A stretch of 64,000 bases of DNA from assembly GCA_025716815.1 (NCBI GenBank), contig JAIXMN010000003.1, positions 2,046,001 to 2,110,000 on the forward strand, written 5' to 3'. The stretch is from Dichotomocladium elegans. Taxonomy: Eukaryota; Mucoromycota; Mucoromycetes; Mucorales; Lichtheimiaceae. Made by a program: the position numbers and the translations under genes. Of the stretch, positions 33,033 to 44,930 are shown one piece after another. Position 1 is the first letter of the stretch; the number at the start of each line of letters is the position of its first letter. The notes under the pieces were generated by a model. It searched no databases. It was not told where the DNA came from and saw nothing but the letters and a program-made list of their open reading frames with translations.

Positions 33033-33086
33033 CTTTTTTTTCGTGAATTCTCACCACCACCACCACCACCACCAAACAGCAACAAC

Positions 33087-33830
33087 ATGAACACCACCAC
33101 CAGCAACAACAACAACAACAACAACAACATCGGCACCCCCGTGTCTGCTGGCACCAGCCAGAATGGCTCGGTCTTCTCGGACCATGCGTCGCCACAGGAT
33201 GCAGCCTTGTCAGTCTGTCGCACCTTCGTCGCCGAACTAGGCGACTTGACAAGAGCGTGGAATCGTGTTGTGCACGAACAAGGCGCGTCGCAAGAAACAC
33301 GCCAAGCCGCCTTTGCCGCCATCAAGGCCGCCCAAGAAAATCTTTCGCAGTGCCGGGAGCTGTGGAAAGTCCAGTTCCCGCTCGTCCCCGAGCTCACGGG
33401 TGAACCAGTGCCTGTGTCGCACCAACAGCCGGTCGCTGCCGAATTCGACTACGACCGAGTTAAACTTCCGAAGGACATTCCGTACCTCAACACGCGCACC
33501 ACCAAGCATTCAAACCCGGAGGCCAAGCAAGTTTATGCTTCGGCCCAGCAATGGGCAATCGCCTTTGAAACGGTGATCGGTTATGCCGGATTGTCCAAGC
33601 ATTTGGATAAGCTGTGGCCTCGTCTTTTGCTTCGCGCATTAGACGCAGCCCAGCGTGAACAACTCGAGCAGGAACTCGTACAAAATCCTACAAAAGAGGG
33701 TGAACAAACTCACTCTTGGGCAGTCGTCCAAAAAACAATCGTCAATCTATTTGACACAGCAACGGAGGAGTATCGACTCATTGTCGAGGTACTTAACTGC
33801 TACCAAGGCGATAGGGAATCGATCACACCA
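33087..33830 (+). pseudogene. Element B gag, N-terminal part
   Basis: ATG 33087 opens a Thr/Asn-rich leader (asparagine run encoded by AAC repeats), then a helical capsid-like region (AALSVCRTFVAELGDLTRAW, YASAQQWAIAFETVIGY, EEYRLIVEVLNCYQGDRES). A one-base insertion near 33830 moves the reading into the pol frame, where HYLQRFIKAVYSAKLESDH continues the capsid. In an intact element gag and pol would probably be one frame. Confidence 0.75.
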
Positions 33831-36640
33831 TTACCTCCAACGCTTCATCAAAGCTGTGTATTCAGCAAAACTTGAATCTGACCATCCGCTAATTTCTGCG
33901 TTGCTTTTGGAAAATATGACACCGGAATCCCACCGCGTCGTCACTAGCTTTTTAGCTAAGAACTTCGGCACCGAATGGCCCAAAGACATTCGCGAACTGA
34001 ATAAGCACATGGCATCCTTGCCAACTCCCAACACGTCCGGCACCAAGCGCCCACATGAAGCGCAGCCACTTAATCGTGCAAGTCGGTTCAAACGCAATAA
34101 GGATTCCTTCAGCAATGGTAAGGGTAGACCCCAAAAATTGGTCACTAATCCGTGCAAGCATTGCTTGAAAAAGGGCATTGCTGTGCAGTTTAGCAGCCAG
34201 CACAGTTGCCCATACTATAAATCGCCTGCATCGATTTCAAAAAATAAGCCGCAAATCGCGCCTAATGAGCGTAAGGAAGGTCGAGAATGGGCCAACCGAA
34301 TGGCCACGCTGGTATTCCAGCAATCCAATGCAGCTGAGGAGGAAAATGATGAAGCTGGTGCTCCCACCGATGACGATGAGGAAATGGCCGAAGCTCTAAC
34401 CCTCCTCCAACAATGTAAGCTTTCCCGTGCTGCAACCAAATGCAAACAGTCGAGAACTCACAAAGAGGAAATCGTTATACCTGTAACAATAGAGGGCCAG
34501 CGGGTTTGGGCGTTGCTTGACTCAGGAGCGAATTTTTCCTCGGTCGACCTCTCTTTTGCCAAAAAGCACAGCTTTATAATAAACAGCCATGTTGCTGGAA
34601 AAATACACTTGGCTGATAATTCCCTTGCGATTGACCGTATTGGCTCTACAAATCAATTGAACGTACAGTATAACAATCGCCGTCTGAAACATAGTTTTGA
34701 AATTATGAATCTAAGCAACAACCATGTTATGAGCATTGGTACTGATCTCATGCCTCATTTCGGTATTGGATATACTGGGCTTGTCTCCACTTGGGACAAT
34801 GGCGCAAAAGAGAACGATGACGGGAATGAGAAAGAAAAGATTCCCAAACCAAACGCGTCACCAGCTGGTACTGAATTGGAGCGTACTCAATTGTTTGAGA
34901 AGATTAATCCCCTTTTGGCGGTAAACAAAGCCATACCAACAAATGCTTTTTGCACATTACCAGAGGCTGTTGTACATTTGTCAACTCCTCCCGGGAAAAC
35001 GGCTTATCGCCGCCAGTACAATATCGCTGAAAAGCATAAACCTTTGCTGAAAGAAACTTTTGACAAATGGCTTGCTGACGGAGTGATACGCGAAGTGCCT
35101 CCAGATGCTGCTTATGGTAAGTGGAATAATCCTATTACCCTGGCTCCAAAAAAGTCAGAAAAAGATGGGCGTTACACCTCTTGGAGAGTAGTAATCGACC
35201 CACGTCTCCTCAACACTTTATTGAAAGACGAGTTTGTCAACATTCCGCTAATCAGCGATATCATGAACACGGTCGGTCAACCTCAGTACAACGTGTTTAC
35301 CACTTTGGATGCTACCGCAGCATTTCATCGTTTACCAATACATGAACCCGACCAAATTAAGACGAGCTTTACCTCGGTCGTCGATGGCCGTAGGTACTGC
35401 TTCGTGGGTTGCCCTTTTGGCATTAAAACAATCAGCAGCAAATTTCAACGCTGTATGAACGTCCTTCTCTCGGACTTACCTTATGTCGCAACCTTTGTGG
35501 ATGATATAATTATTTTCTCCGCCAACATGCAAGAGCACATTACTCATGTAGCAACTGTAATTCAACGACTAAGCAACGTCAATTTAGTACTTAATCCTAA
35601 AAAGTGCTGCTTCGCTATGCGAACAGTGTACATTCTTGGATATTGTATATCCGAGGGCGGCCGAAAAAGTTTGGATCCACGTAAGTTGGCTATCATTGAC
35701 GAAATCCCGACTCCCATTACGGGTAAACAAGTCGCTGCCTTCCTGGGAATGATCAACTTCCACCGAGAGCACCTGGCTAAAGCATCGGTTTTGACCAATC
35801 CATTGGACAAATTGCGTAATATTGCCGATTTACGACCAGTTTGGAAACAAGAACATCAAGTCGCATTTGACACGCTCAAGCAGATGCTAAAACAAAACAT
35901 TGTCCTTTACCAACCTGACTTTTCTCGTCAATTTTATGTCGCCACTGATGCTAGCCGAACTGGCATTTCTGCCGTACTGTATCAGTTGGATGACGCTGGA
36001 CACAAACGATACATCTCCTTCAAGGCTAGATCCCTATCGACTTCCGAGCGGAATTATTCTGTGACAAAATTAGAACTCCTTGCTATTGTGTTCGCACTCA
36101 ACTCTTACCATACAGCATTATGGAGCAACAAATTCACTGTATTCTGTGATCATCATAGCCTTACGTATCTAAATTCTCAGAAAGAGCTCAATCCCATGCT
36201 CACAAAGTGGCTTGACCGCATCCTGGATTATAATTTCGACGTCGTCTATCTGCCCGGCATACACAACGTTTTGCCTGACGCTTTATCCCGCCTTTTCCCT
36301 CCGGCAAAGTTGCTGGGGAAGGGTGAACCCGCAGAGCTTTCTAATCGCACCAAACAAAAAGTAGAGCCTGCAAATCGCTCTGCGAAATTGATCCAGGAAG
36401 CCGTGGTACCTCCTGTCGAGGACCGCCACGAATTACTTATGGAATCACATTTGTTTGGTCATTTTGGCGCTGAAGCCATTATAAAAGACCTACATCACAA
36501 GGGCCTTCATTGGCCGAACCTAAAAGAAGATGCCCTAAAAATCACACAAGCGTGTCCACAGTGTCAGAAATTCAACATAATGAGAAAAGGTTATAATCCT
36601 TTGCGCCCAATTAGCGCTGAAATACCTGGAGATCACTGGG
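33831..36640 (+). pseudogene. Element B gag C-terminus, protease, RT, RNase H, integrase zinc finger
   Basis: Open up to the element A junction. A CxxC...C knuckle-like segment (NPCKHCLKKGIAVQFSS, HSCPYY) is followed by protease (VWALLDSGANFSSVDLS), RT (RVVIDPRLLNTLLKDEF, FTTLDATAAFHRLPIHE, VATFVDDIIIFS), RNase H (FYVATDASRTGISAVLY, FTVFCDHHSL, LPDALSR) and the integrase HHCC finger (HLFGHFGAEAIIKDLHHKG, CPQCQKF). The frame reaches IPGDHW and is cut there by the A insertion; VS and a stop come from A LTR bases. Confidence 0.9.
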
Positions 36641-36943
36641 TGTCATAGCCCTACTGTTCATAACACTGCGCTTCTACAGACAGTACTGAGCAGGGTTATC
36701 GACTTATCCACCTCTTCTACAGCACGTCTCGACTGTCCTCCCATTCCAACGTTACGAAGCCCGCTAACTGGTAATGATTGGAGGACCATGCTCGATGACT
36801 ACCGCTTGTATCACCACTACCACCCTGGTCCGAAATCATATAAAAAGAGAGTTGTTTTTATTCAATAAAGAGGATCCCGTCTCAAAGACTCGATTTTAGC
36901 CCCTACGGTTTAAACACCTGCAACTAACTCTCTAACCACCACA
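36641..36943 (+). repeat. Element A 5' LTR with TATA box and poly(A) signal
   Basis: TATAAAAA at 36839 and AATAAA at 36864 suggest a compact U3-R-U5 arrangement, although the two signals lie very close together. Immediately after the LTR end (CACA) come eight T (36944-36951), then CTTTGAATTCGC. Confidence 0.9.
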
Positions 36944-36990
36944 TTTTTTTTCTTTGAATTCGCTTACCTCTTTTTTTTTTATAACGTACG

Positions 36991-39900
36991 ATGTCAGCTC
37001 CCTCTCCCTCCAACAACGACTTCGACCTTACTTCCATTCGCGCGGCAACGAGCGGCACCAACCAGCCGCGAAATGATGCACCTGTCGCCCCTGTCGTCGA
37101 GGCAACCCGCGCCACATCGGTGGTGCAGCAGGCTGTGGAAGCCGTGGAGTCCTTGCGGGGTGATCTCGCCCTGCTAATGCTGCAACGCACGGCCGCCGCC
37201 CGGGCGAACGACCGGGCTGAGCACGCCCGTCTAAGGGAGCAGATGAGCCTGCTTGAGCAGGAGATCGCCGAACTGGAGTCGTCGGCACGCCTGCTCGTGA
37301 GTCCAGCCCCAGGATCGATATCCTCGTTCGCCGAAACCTCGAGCACTCCTTCCCTTCCTGGTGTCGACCGCTGGGCGATGCCCGCCAACTGCCCCGTTTT
37401 CCAGTGGGAAGGATTCGTCTGGCGTCCGGCGTCGATGGTCTTCGCGACCATTCAAGACTGCTTGCGTGCCTTTGAGGATATCCTCGCCGCAGCGGGCCAA
37501 GCCCCCGACCTTGTCTGGGCTCGGTACTTGCCGGTCCTGCTCTCGCCAGAGCATCGATCGTGGTTTGAGGAACACCTCCGCCCGCATAGCAACGAGCCCT
37601 GGTCGTTCGCTCGAGTGGCCCTCGAGCAGGAGTTTTCCGTTGACCAGACGGAGCAGTTAGCTGCCGCCGTCGAGGCAGTCATGGTAGCAAAGATGCTGCG
37701 TAGAGAGACCGTCGCCGAGTGGAACGGGCGGTTCCAAAAGCTGCGTAGGGACGCGCGTATGCCGGATGACAGCATTGCTGCCAATCGGTACCTCAACGGC
37801 CTCCGTCCTGACATCGCCGAGCGGGTCAACATTGCTCGTGCCAGCCTGCCTGCCGCCCTCAAGCGCACCTCCCAGCAACTGGGACAAATCGCGCTTAACC
37901 TCGAGCGCAACTTTGGCTCCGACGTCTCCTCTTCCTCTCGCGCTGCTCCGCGTTCCTCTGCCGGACGGGACTCACCGTCTGCTTCAGCGCCGGCTGGACA
38001 GTCCCTCATGGACTCTATCCACGCCCCTAAGCGACGGGCGAGCACCTCTGGTAGCTCTGAACGATCCGGCCTGGAGGGTGGCGCCCCCTCTCGAAAAAAG
38101 CGCTGCGATGTCCATGGAATGGGTCGACACACCACGGACGAGTGTCAGGCGCGGCGCAAGATCCTGGCCCAAGAACGCCAGAAGGCCAGCGCCCCATCTT
38201 CTGCAGCCCGCGCTCCCAGGGATGGGAACAAGATTGCGACGTGTCGGTGGTGTGGTGGCGCCTTCGCTCGAGGGCACCAATGCCCTCCCAAGAACCTGAC
38301 GATGCGGGCCCACCAGCACGTCAAGAGAGAGCGCTCCCCGGTGGCCGCTTCTCAGTCTTCCTCTGCCCGCTCCCGTTCCCGTTCGCGCTCCGGCTCTGTG
38401 CTTCGTTCCTCCCCTCGCTCTGCTCCTCGCACGGCTCGTCGGTCGGCCATGCCACCACAGCCCAAGTCCCCAGATGCCTTGGACAGCGAGCCTGAGGACA
38501 TAGAGATGTCGGACGTGTATAACGCGTTGTACGGTCCTTCACACCAGTGTAAGCATACACAGAAACAGGACTTACCTTCCGCACATACACGCTCACACCA
38601 CTTCCCCATCACAATAGAAGGCCAGCGCCTTTGGGCCCTGCTGGACACCGGCGCTACAGACAGCACCGTTTCCCCTTCATTGTGCGCACGCTTTGGTTGG
38701 TCCGTGTCTCCGGCAGCCGGGACCATACACTTAGCTTCTGCTGGGGTTACTCTTCCTCGTGTGGGAATTGTAAATAAAAAGTTGGCTGTGAGCTGTAACC
38801 GTCGGACTATCTCCCATACTTTTGATGTGCTAGATTTGCATGGCGAAGTTGATGTGTGCATTGGTACTGACCTGATGAAAGCTCTTGGTATTCACATAGT
38901 AGGACTACCCATCGACTGGGACACTTCCGCTCTCGCGCACCTTCCAGAATCTACCGGAGATGACGATTCCGAAGTCCCAAATGATTCCCCTGCAGGATCG
39001 CCAGCCGAGCACGCGAAGTTCATGCAGGATATCCAACCCTTTCTCGCTGCAAACACAGCCATCCCTATCAACTCTTTCTGCACACTTCCAGAAGCAATGG
39101 TTCGTCTCGAAACACCGCCGGGCGCTGTAGCCTACCGGGCCCAATACAAGCTGCCAGCGACCCTCATGCCTCTTCTGCAGCAGCATGTCGACAAATGGCT
39201 TGCCGACGGTGTCATCAAGAAATCGCATACTATCAGCCATTGGAACAGTCCGATCGTTTTCGCAAGGAAGAAGGACAGCGACGGCAACTATACCAAGTAT
39301 CGCCCCTGTCTCGATGTACGCCAGCTCAATCTACTCCTACCCGAAGATCGGTTTCCACTGCCCCACTTGTCAGACATCTTCGAGCGCACCGGGGATCAAC
39401 AATTTTCACGACTCTCGACTTGACGAATGCTTTTCATCGGTTCCCCATCACAGAAGAGCACCAACATAAAACGGCATTCAAAGTCAATGGTATACAGTAT
39501 GTGTTCCGGGGTGCACCCTTCGGCATCCGCTCGCTGTCATTTAAGTATCAAGCTGTCATGGAACGGTTGTTTTCCGACCTTCCTTATGTGTCACTCTTCA
39601 TTGATGATCTTTGTGTCCATAGCGCCAGCTTCAAAGAACACGTTCCTCACGTACAGGAAGTTGTCCGCCGTCTCACGCGAGCCAATCTCATCCTCAACCG
39701 TGATAAGTGTGCCTTTGGACAGCGCAAGGTGTACCTTCTGGGATTCTGTATCTCAGCAGCAGGCATTGCTTTGGATCCTCGAAAGGTCGCCAACATAGCG
39801 GCCTGGCCCCAGCCCGCTACGGGCAAAGATATGCAACGGTTCCTCGGTGCCGTGAACTTCCTCCGGGACCATGTACCTCGATTTGCAACGACAACGTGGC

Positions 39901-42137
39901 CACTGGACAGTTTGCGCAACGCAGGGGATCTCTCGCAGTTGTGGACAGAAGAGCACACGCGCGCATTCAATAACATCAAACTCGCGCTTACGCAAGCTCC
40001 AGTGCTCTGTCATCCAAATTTGCAGCACCCTTTCTGCCTAGCTACAGACGCAAGTGACGTGGGGGTGGGGGTATGCCTCTATCAGGTCATCAACAATCAG
40101 ATTCGTTACATCGGTTTCAAGGCCAAGGCATTATCTCCCAGCCAGCAACGCTGGTCGGTTACTAAACGCGAGCTCTTTGCAGTCGTTTACAGACTTCGAC
40201 AGTTCCGACACTGGCTCTGGGGACGTCGTTTTACCCTTTACACTGACCACGCTGCACTAACATATCTCCACACGCAACCGCTAGTCAATCCAATGATGGC
40301 TCGTTGGCTTGACGACCTGTACGATTTCGATTTCGAGGTAGTGCATCTGCCAGGTATGGACAACGTTCTGCCTGACGCCTTCTCCCGTCTTTTTCCTGCG
40401 GACAAAAGTCTGGTGGGGGGTAAAGGAAAGAGCAACGTTTCAGGCAGCACGTCACGGAACCTTATCACCAACGCTGCAGGCTCAGCCACACGAAAAGCCT
40501 CCTCCTCTTCTTCTTCACATTCCTCTGAGAACAACACCGACGGTCATGCGCCCATTCTCGCACGCGCACAACACTTTGAACCCGTCGACTTCATGACGCC
40601 TCCCGAGCACGAACGTACCGAATTGCTGCAGAAAGCGCATTTACTCGGTCACTTCGGTGCCGACGCAATTACCAAGTCCATTCACAGTGACGGGCTGCAT
40701 TGGGCTAACCTACGCAAGGACGCCCAGAAGCTTGTCTCGCAATGCACGGGCTGTCAACGCTTCAATGTCGGCAAACATGGTTTCCAGCCATTGCGTCATG
40801 TCACCGCTAAGTACCCAGGCGATCATTGGGCTATTGATCTTGGCACGCTCAACATTACGTCTGACAGTGGTAACAACTACTTACTCGTCATGGTCGACAT
40901 TTTCACACGCTACTGCGTCCTGAGAGCAATTCCAGATAAGTCTGCACTTACTATAGCACGACAACTGTGGGCACATATGATGGAGTATGGACCCATGCGC
41001 ACGCTCACCAGTGATAATGGCACAGAATTTGTCAACGACCTCATCACGCAGCTTGCAGATATCTCTGGCCTCGACCACCGCCTTATCACTCCTTATCACC
41101 CACGCGCCAACGGCGTAGCAGAGAAATGGGTCGGTCTTGCCAAGAACGCAATCGTCAAACAGCTGCAAGGCAAAAAGTCAGAATGGGACATTCACGTCCT
41201 AAGCGTGCAATTCGCACTTAACATTAAGCATGCCGCTATACATGGCTCACGACCATTCTCGCTCATGTTTGCTCGTCCACCCAACGCCTTCACTAACTAC
41301 ACCGACTCAACTACAGGGGATAGCGCACAACCTACAGTTGACTACGAGGCAGCGCGTGAACGACTTAGCGAGATGGAAGCGGTGGTTATACCCGCCATCC
41401 GTCAGCGCATGAAAGCCACCCGAGATGCTGAAAAAGCCCGCTTTGATTCGAATCACCGGATAGTTGACCCTTATCCAGCTGGCAGCAAGGTCATGATCCG
41501 CAACGTCACCAGGGGTAGCAAGACGGAACCGCGGTATGAAGGACCATTCACTGTTAATGGGGTCAACAAGGGCGGGGCATACGTCCTGACAGACTCGACA
41601 GGCGCGCTTCTTCCGTTCAATATCCCGCCATCGCACATCAAACTGATCTCGCAAGAACCAGTGCCATCCAGCCAGGACCACTATGAAGTGCAGGCAATCA
41701 TTGATCATGACGGCACTCCAGGCAACTATGTTTATCGTACACGCTGGAAGGGATACACGGAAAAAGATGACACATGGGAACCAGCGGCTAACTTCACAGG
41801 CACAGAACTAATCACGGAATACTGGCAGCGTCGCAACCCGAAAGCCAACACCCGTATACAACAGGGACTAAGGGGACAGACAGCTCCGGCACCACCAACG
41901 TCCACTCCTACCACTCGTTCAGCCTCAAAACAGAGTACGCCGACTGAACACTCATCCAGTAGAAGCAAGAAGGCCATCGTCAACAAGCCGCGCAATGCTC
42001 AGGCACGGACAGCACCTGTTCCCTCTGCCACACGTCTGAGCTATCAGTCAGCGGGCCACAACGCCACGCTCGCCAAACGCCGGACTGAGAGTGCTGCCAC
42101 CAAGGCCATCTATAAACGCTTACGACCACGCGCTTAA
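36991..42137 (+). pseudogene. Element A gag-pol, one frameshift from intact
   Basis: ATG 36991 opens gag: coiled-coil N-terminus, capsid (residues ~120-300), and two Cys/His segments (CDVHGMGRHTTDEC; CRWCGGAFARGHQCPPK) with an Arg/Ser-rich stretch between. Protease LWALLDTGATDSTVSP follows, then the start of RT (YRPCLDVRQLNLLLPEDRFP). Near 39390 one G is missing (ACCGGGGATCAACAATT) and the frame changes; pol continues as FTTLDLTNAFHRFPIT, YVSLFIDDLCVHS, RNase H (CLATDASDVGVGVCLY, FTLYTDHAAL, LPDAFSR), integrase (HFGADAITKSIHSDGL, CTGCQRFN, GDHWAIDLGTL, SDNGTEFVN, GVAEKWVG) and a chromodomain (YEVQAIIDHDG, RTRWKGYTEKDDTWEPAANF). The stop is TAA 42135-42137. Length is normal for a single-frame chromovirus polyprotein. 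Confidence 0.92.
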
Positions 42138-42263
42138 GCCGATGTCTTTTCCCTTCCACAATTTTTTCCCACTGGGTTTTTTTAAAGGGTTTTTCCAGAC
42201 TGAACTTACAAGCGCAGGACCATACACACAGCTCACGGCTGTATCCAGCCTGGTGGGGGGTGA

Positions 42264-42566
42264 TGTCATAGCCCTACTGTTCATAACACTGCGCTTCTAC
42301 AGACAGTACTGAGCAGGGTTATCGACTTATCCACCTCTTCTACAGCACGTCTCGACTGTCCTCCCATTCCAACGTTACGAAGCCCGCTAACTGGTAATGA
42401 TTGGAGGACCATGCTCGATGACTACCGCTTGTATCACCACTACCACCCTGGTCCGAAATCATATAAAAAGAGAGTTGTTTTTATTCAATAAAGAGGATCC
42501 CGTCTCAAAGACTCGATTTTAGCCCCTACGGTTTAAACACCTGCAACTAACTCTCTAACCACCACA
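42264..42566 (+). repeat. Element A 3' LTR
   Basis: Matches the 5' copy with no difference seen. Between the pol stop and the tract, a CCCACTGGG-centred block (42168-42176) lies in the untranslated tail. Confidence 0.9.
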
Positions 42567-43457
42567 CTGGGCAATTGATTTGGCAGGACCCTTGCCATTA
42601 ACAAAGCGTGGTAATGTTTACCTCTTGGTCCTGGTGGACGTTTGTACAAGGTTCTGCATATTACGTCCCATTCCAAACAAACAAGCCGACACAATTGTTA
42701 AAGAATTAGTCCAAATTTGGTGTGATTTCGGACCTCCCCGCATCTTACAATCTGATAATGGCACTGAATTTGCTAACAGATTAATGGAACTATTTGCGGA
42801 AACAGTTGGCTTTGAACGCAGACTTATTACTCCATATTTTGCCTCAAGCAATGGCACTGCCGAGAGGTGGGTACAGTCTGCAATTAGAGGCATCAAGAAA
42901 AGACTTGACGGTGCTATAGAAGACTGGGACATATTTGTTCCCACGATGCAACTTGCACTGAACGTAAAAGTCTCAGAACGGCATAAGTCCAGACCTTTCT
43001 CTCTAATGTTTGCTCGCAACATGAATGAACTCAAAGATTATCGTAATGATAAACCGAAGAAACCGTTAAGTGCCCAAGAAATGTTGAAAGTCATAAAAAA
43101 CATGGAGGAAGTCATATTCCCGGCAATCAATGAGCGCACAAACACAATTAATGAAAACCGGAAAAAGCAGTTTGATGAAAAGCACAAAATAGTACGTTTT
43201 AAGTCAGGCGACCAAGTCATGGTCAGAGTCCGTGAAAAACAAGGCAAATTTGATGCCGAGTACGAAGGTCCTTACACCATAGTTCGCATGACTAAAGGTG
43301 GATCTTATGAATTAAGAGACATGCAAAATGACTTAGAGCGCAGAGCTTACACACCTTCTGAACTGAAACTAGTTTTGCAAACTGAAGAAAATTCCGGAGA
43401 GCGCTTCGTCGTGGATCGTATTGTAGCTCACAAAGTAAACAAAAATGGGTATTTGTA
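42567..43457 (+). pseudogene. Element B integrase core and C-terminal domain
   Basis: Continues from 36640 after excision of A. Integrase core: WAIDLAGPLPL, LVLVDVCTRFCILRPIPN, SDNGTEFANRLMEL, SSNGTAERWVQSAI; then the C-terminal region (KPFSLMFARN-like motif, GDQVMVRVREKQGKFDAEY, EGPYTIVRMTKGGSYELRDM) up to the start of a chromodomain (VVDRIVAHKVNKNGYLY), where the MULE transposon is inserted. No internal stops. Confidence 0.9.
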
Positions 43458-44669
43458 CAGGATTTTCGGTTGGCTACCGGCCAAAGGTAGGAAAGAAATA
43501 ATAGGGTGGAGTATTTTTTCGAGAAGTGCAAGAAAAGAATAATTGAAGCAATAATATTTCAAGAAGCGGAAGGGAAGAATTCCGGAAAGAACTACCTCTA
43601 TGTCTATAGTATGAAAAAGGATTATGGTTGGAGAAAGGAATTGCCGGTTGAAGTATGCGTTTCGCCTTGGGAAAGCACCTTGTGTCTATAGTCCGATTTG
43701 TATTCCCTGTTTTCATTTTTGTGGTGGAAAGTTGACGAAAGGAATAGTCCAAGTGAAGATAATTTTCGCGGCACCAATGATTCAGACCAATGGGTGGCAT
43801 TTTTCGTAGCACAGACGTCGTAGTCTATAGGAAAATATATTAGCGTCAACAACGGTTATTTTCGCGGGTAGGATTAGATTCGCATGCTGCTACCTTTATT
43901 CGTAGGGTGCACGATATTCATCAGAAGAGAGCCTTTATGCACGCAAACGTTTGACAGTTTTACTATAAAAGGACATATGAGGAAGACACTTCTTGAAAGA
44001 GACAAACAGCCGCGTACCTTTTGTACGCTTTGAAAATAAAGAGCACAGGGCGCTTTTTTGCGAAAAATTTTTTTTTTGGCATCTCTTCCACTCCTATTTT
44101 TATTTTGTTTTTTTTTCACAATGCCTGAACACGAGTCTTCCGCCTTGGACGGTCTCCGCTCGACATTTAAAGATTGACATCTGAAAGCCCCCAAACAAAC
44201 TCAGAAGTGTTCAGCTTATATCTTCTGATGCGTAGTGTGGTGAAGAATGTCGCGTAAACAGCAGCTCTCTACGATTTTCTCAGTTTTCCTCGCAAATCCG
44301 CGGTTGTTAATCGTTGCAGAAGTACAGCACTGTTTTATCACCCTGCTCAGACAGATCACTAAGCAGATGTCGAGATCTGTTGTTGCAAGAAGACAATTTT
44401 GCTTCCATGAAGATCTGGTCTTAAAATTTCATGGGCGCCCCTTGGTATTTTGTAAGCAAAAAAAAAGACGAAAAAGGTTCTGTCCTTATTCCAGTTCGGC
44501 ATTTTCAGCATCTCCTGCATTCAGTAATGTTTTTTGCTTCATCTCGATCGGCATTCGACAAATCTACGCGTCATTGCTTACTCAGATCTTAATGTCGCGT
44601 TTTCTCTTCATGGGGGAGGCAATGTTGGGATTTCAGCAGTTTGATCAGACAAGCTAATTAGCTACATTG
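43458..44669 (+). repeat. Left terminal inverted repeat of the MULE element
   Basis: 1,212 bases. Open frames in it (43506-43691, 44247-44657) recur in mirror image in the right arm and have no motif, so they are not counted as genes. Confidence 0.93.
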
Positions 44670-44930
44670 CGCAGATTATAAAAATTCTTGTTATTAAGGA
44701 AACAATCTCTAAAAGCGGTTCTGGCGATGGATGTTATTGTTTGATCGCTTATTGTCCCGAAGTTCTGATCGCAAGGCGCGTAATTGCTCTGATGCGCGAT
44801 TCAAAATGGGAATGGCATTGTACGCGTAATTTGTGGAATTCACCGCATCTCGTTCATCAACCAGCAAGTTAAGCATGTCGTGGTACCTATACCAATTGGC
44901 TCAAAGTGGATTACTTGTAAGTTGAATTAA
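44670..44930. other. MULE core, non-coding part downstream of the transposase
   Basis: AT-rich stretch between the left arm and the transposase stop. Probably the 3' UTR; no clear second gene. Confidence 0.5.

Larger units (their letters stand above)
36641..42566 (+). mobile_element. Element A: Ty3/Gypsy chromovirus inserted in element B, 5,926 bp
   Basis: 303-bp LTRs (36641-36943, 42264-42566), identical by eye, TGTCATAGCC...ACCACCACA; target duplication CTGGG (36636-36640, 42567-42571). Excision restores the B integrase as GDHW|AIDLAGP. The polypurine tract is GGTGGGGGGTGA (42252-42263). The element looks young, but its single gag-pol frame has one fr-shift near 39390. Confidence 0.95.

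Noticed and set aside
33066..33131. CACCAC/AACAAC tandem repeats as a possible CRISPR or microsatellite locus
   Set aside because: They are simple codon repeats in the 5' leader and asparagine-rich gag start of element B.
37452..38135. 227-codon antisense frame over the element A gag
   Set aside because: Shadow of the gag coding strand; no homology to known domains.
43506..44657. Open frames of 61-136 codons in the MULE arms, repeated in mirror image at 46346-47529
   Set aside because: They occur in both arms only because the arms are inverted copies; no conserved motif, and both strands are open.
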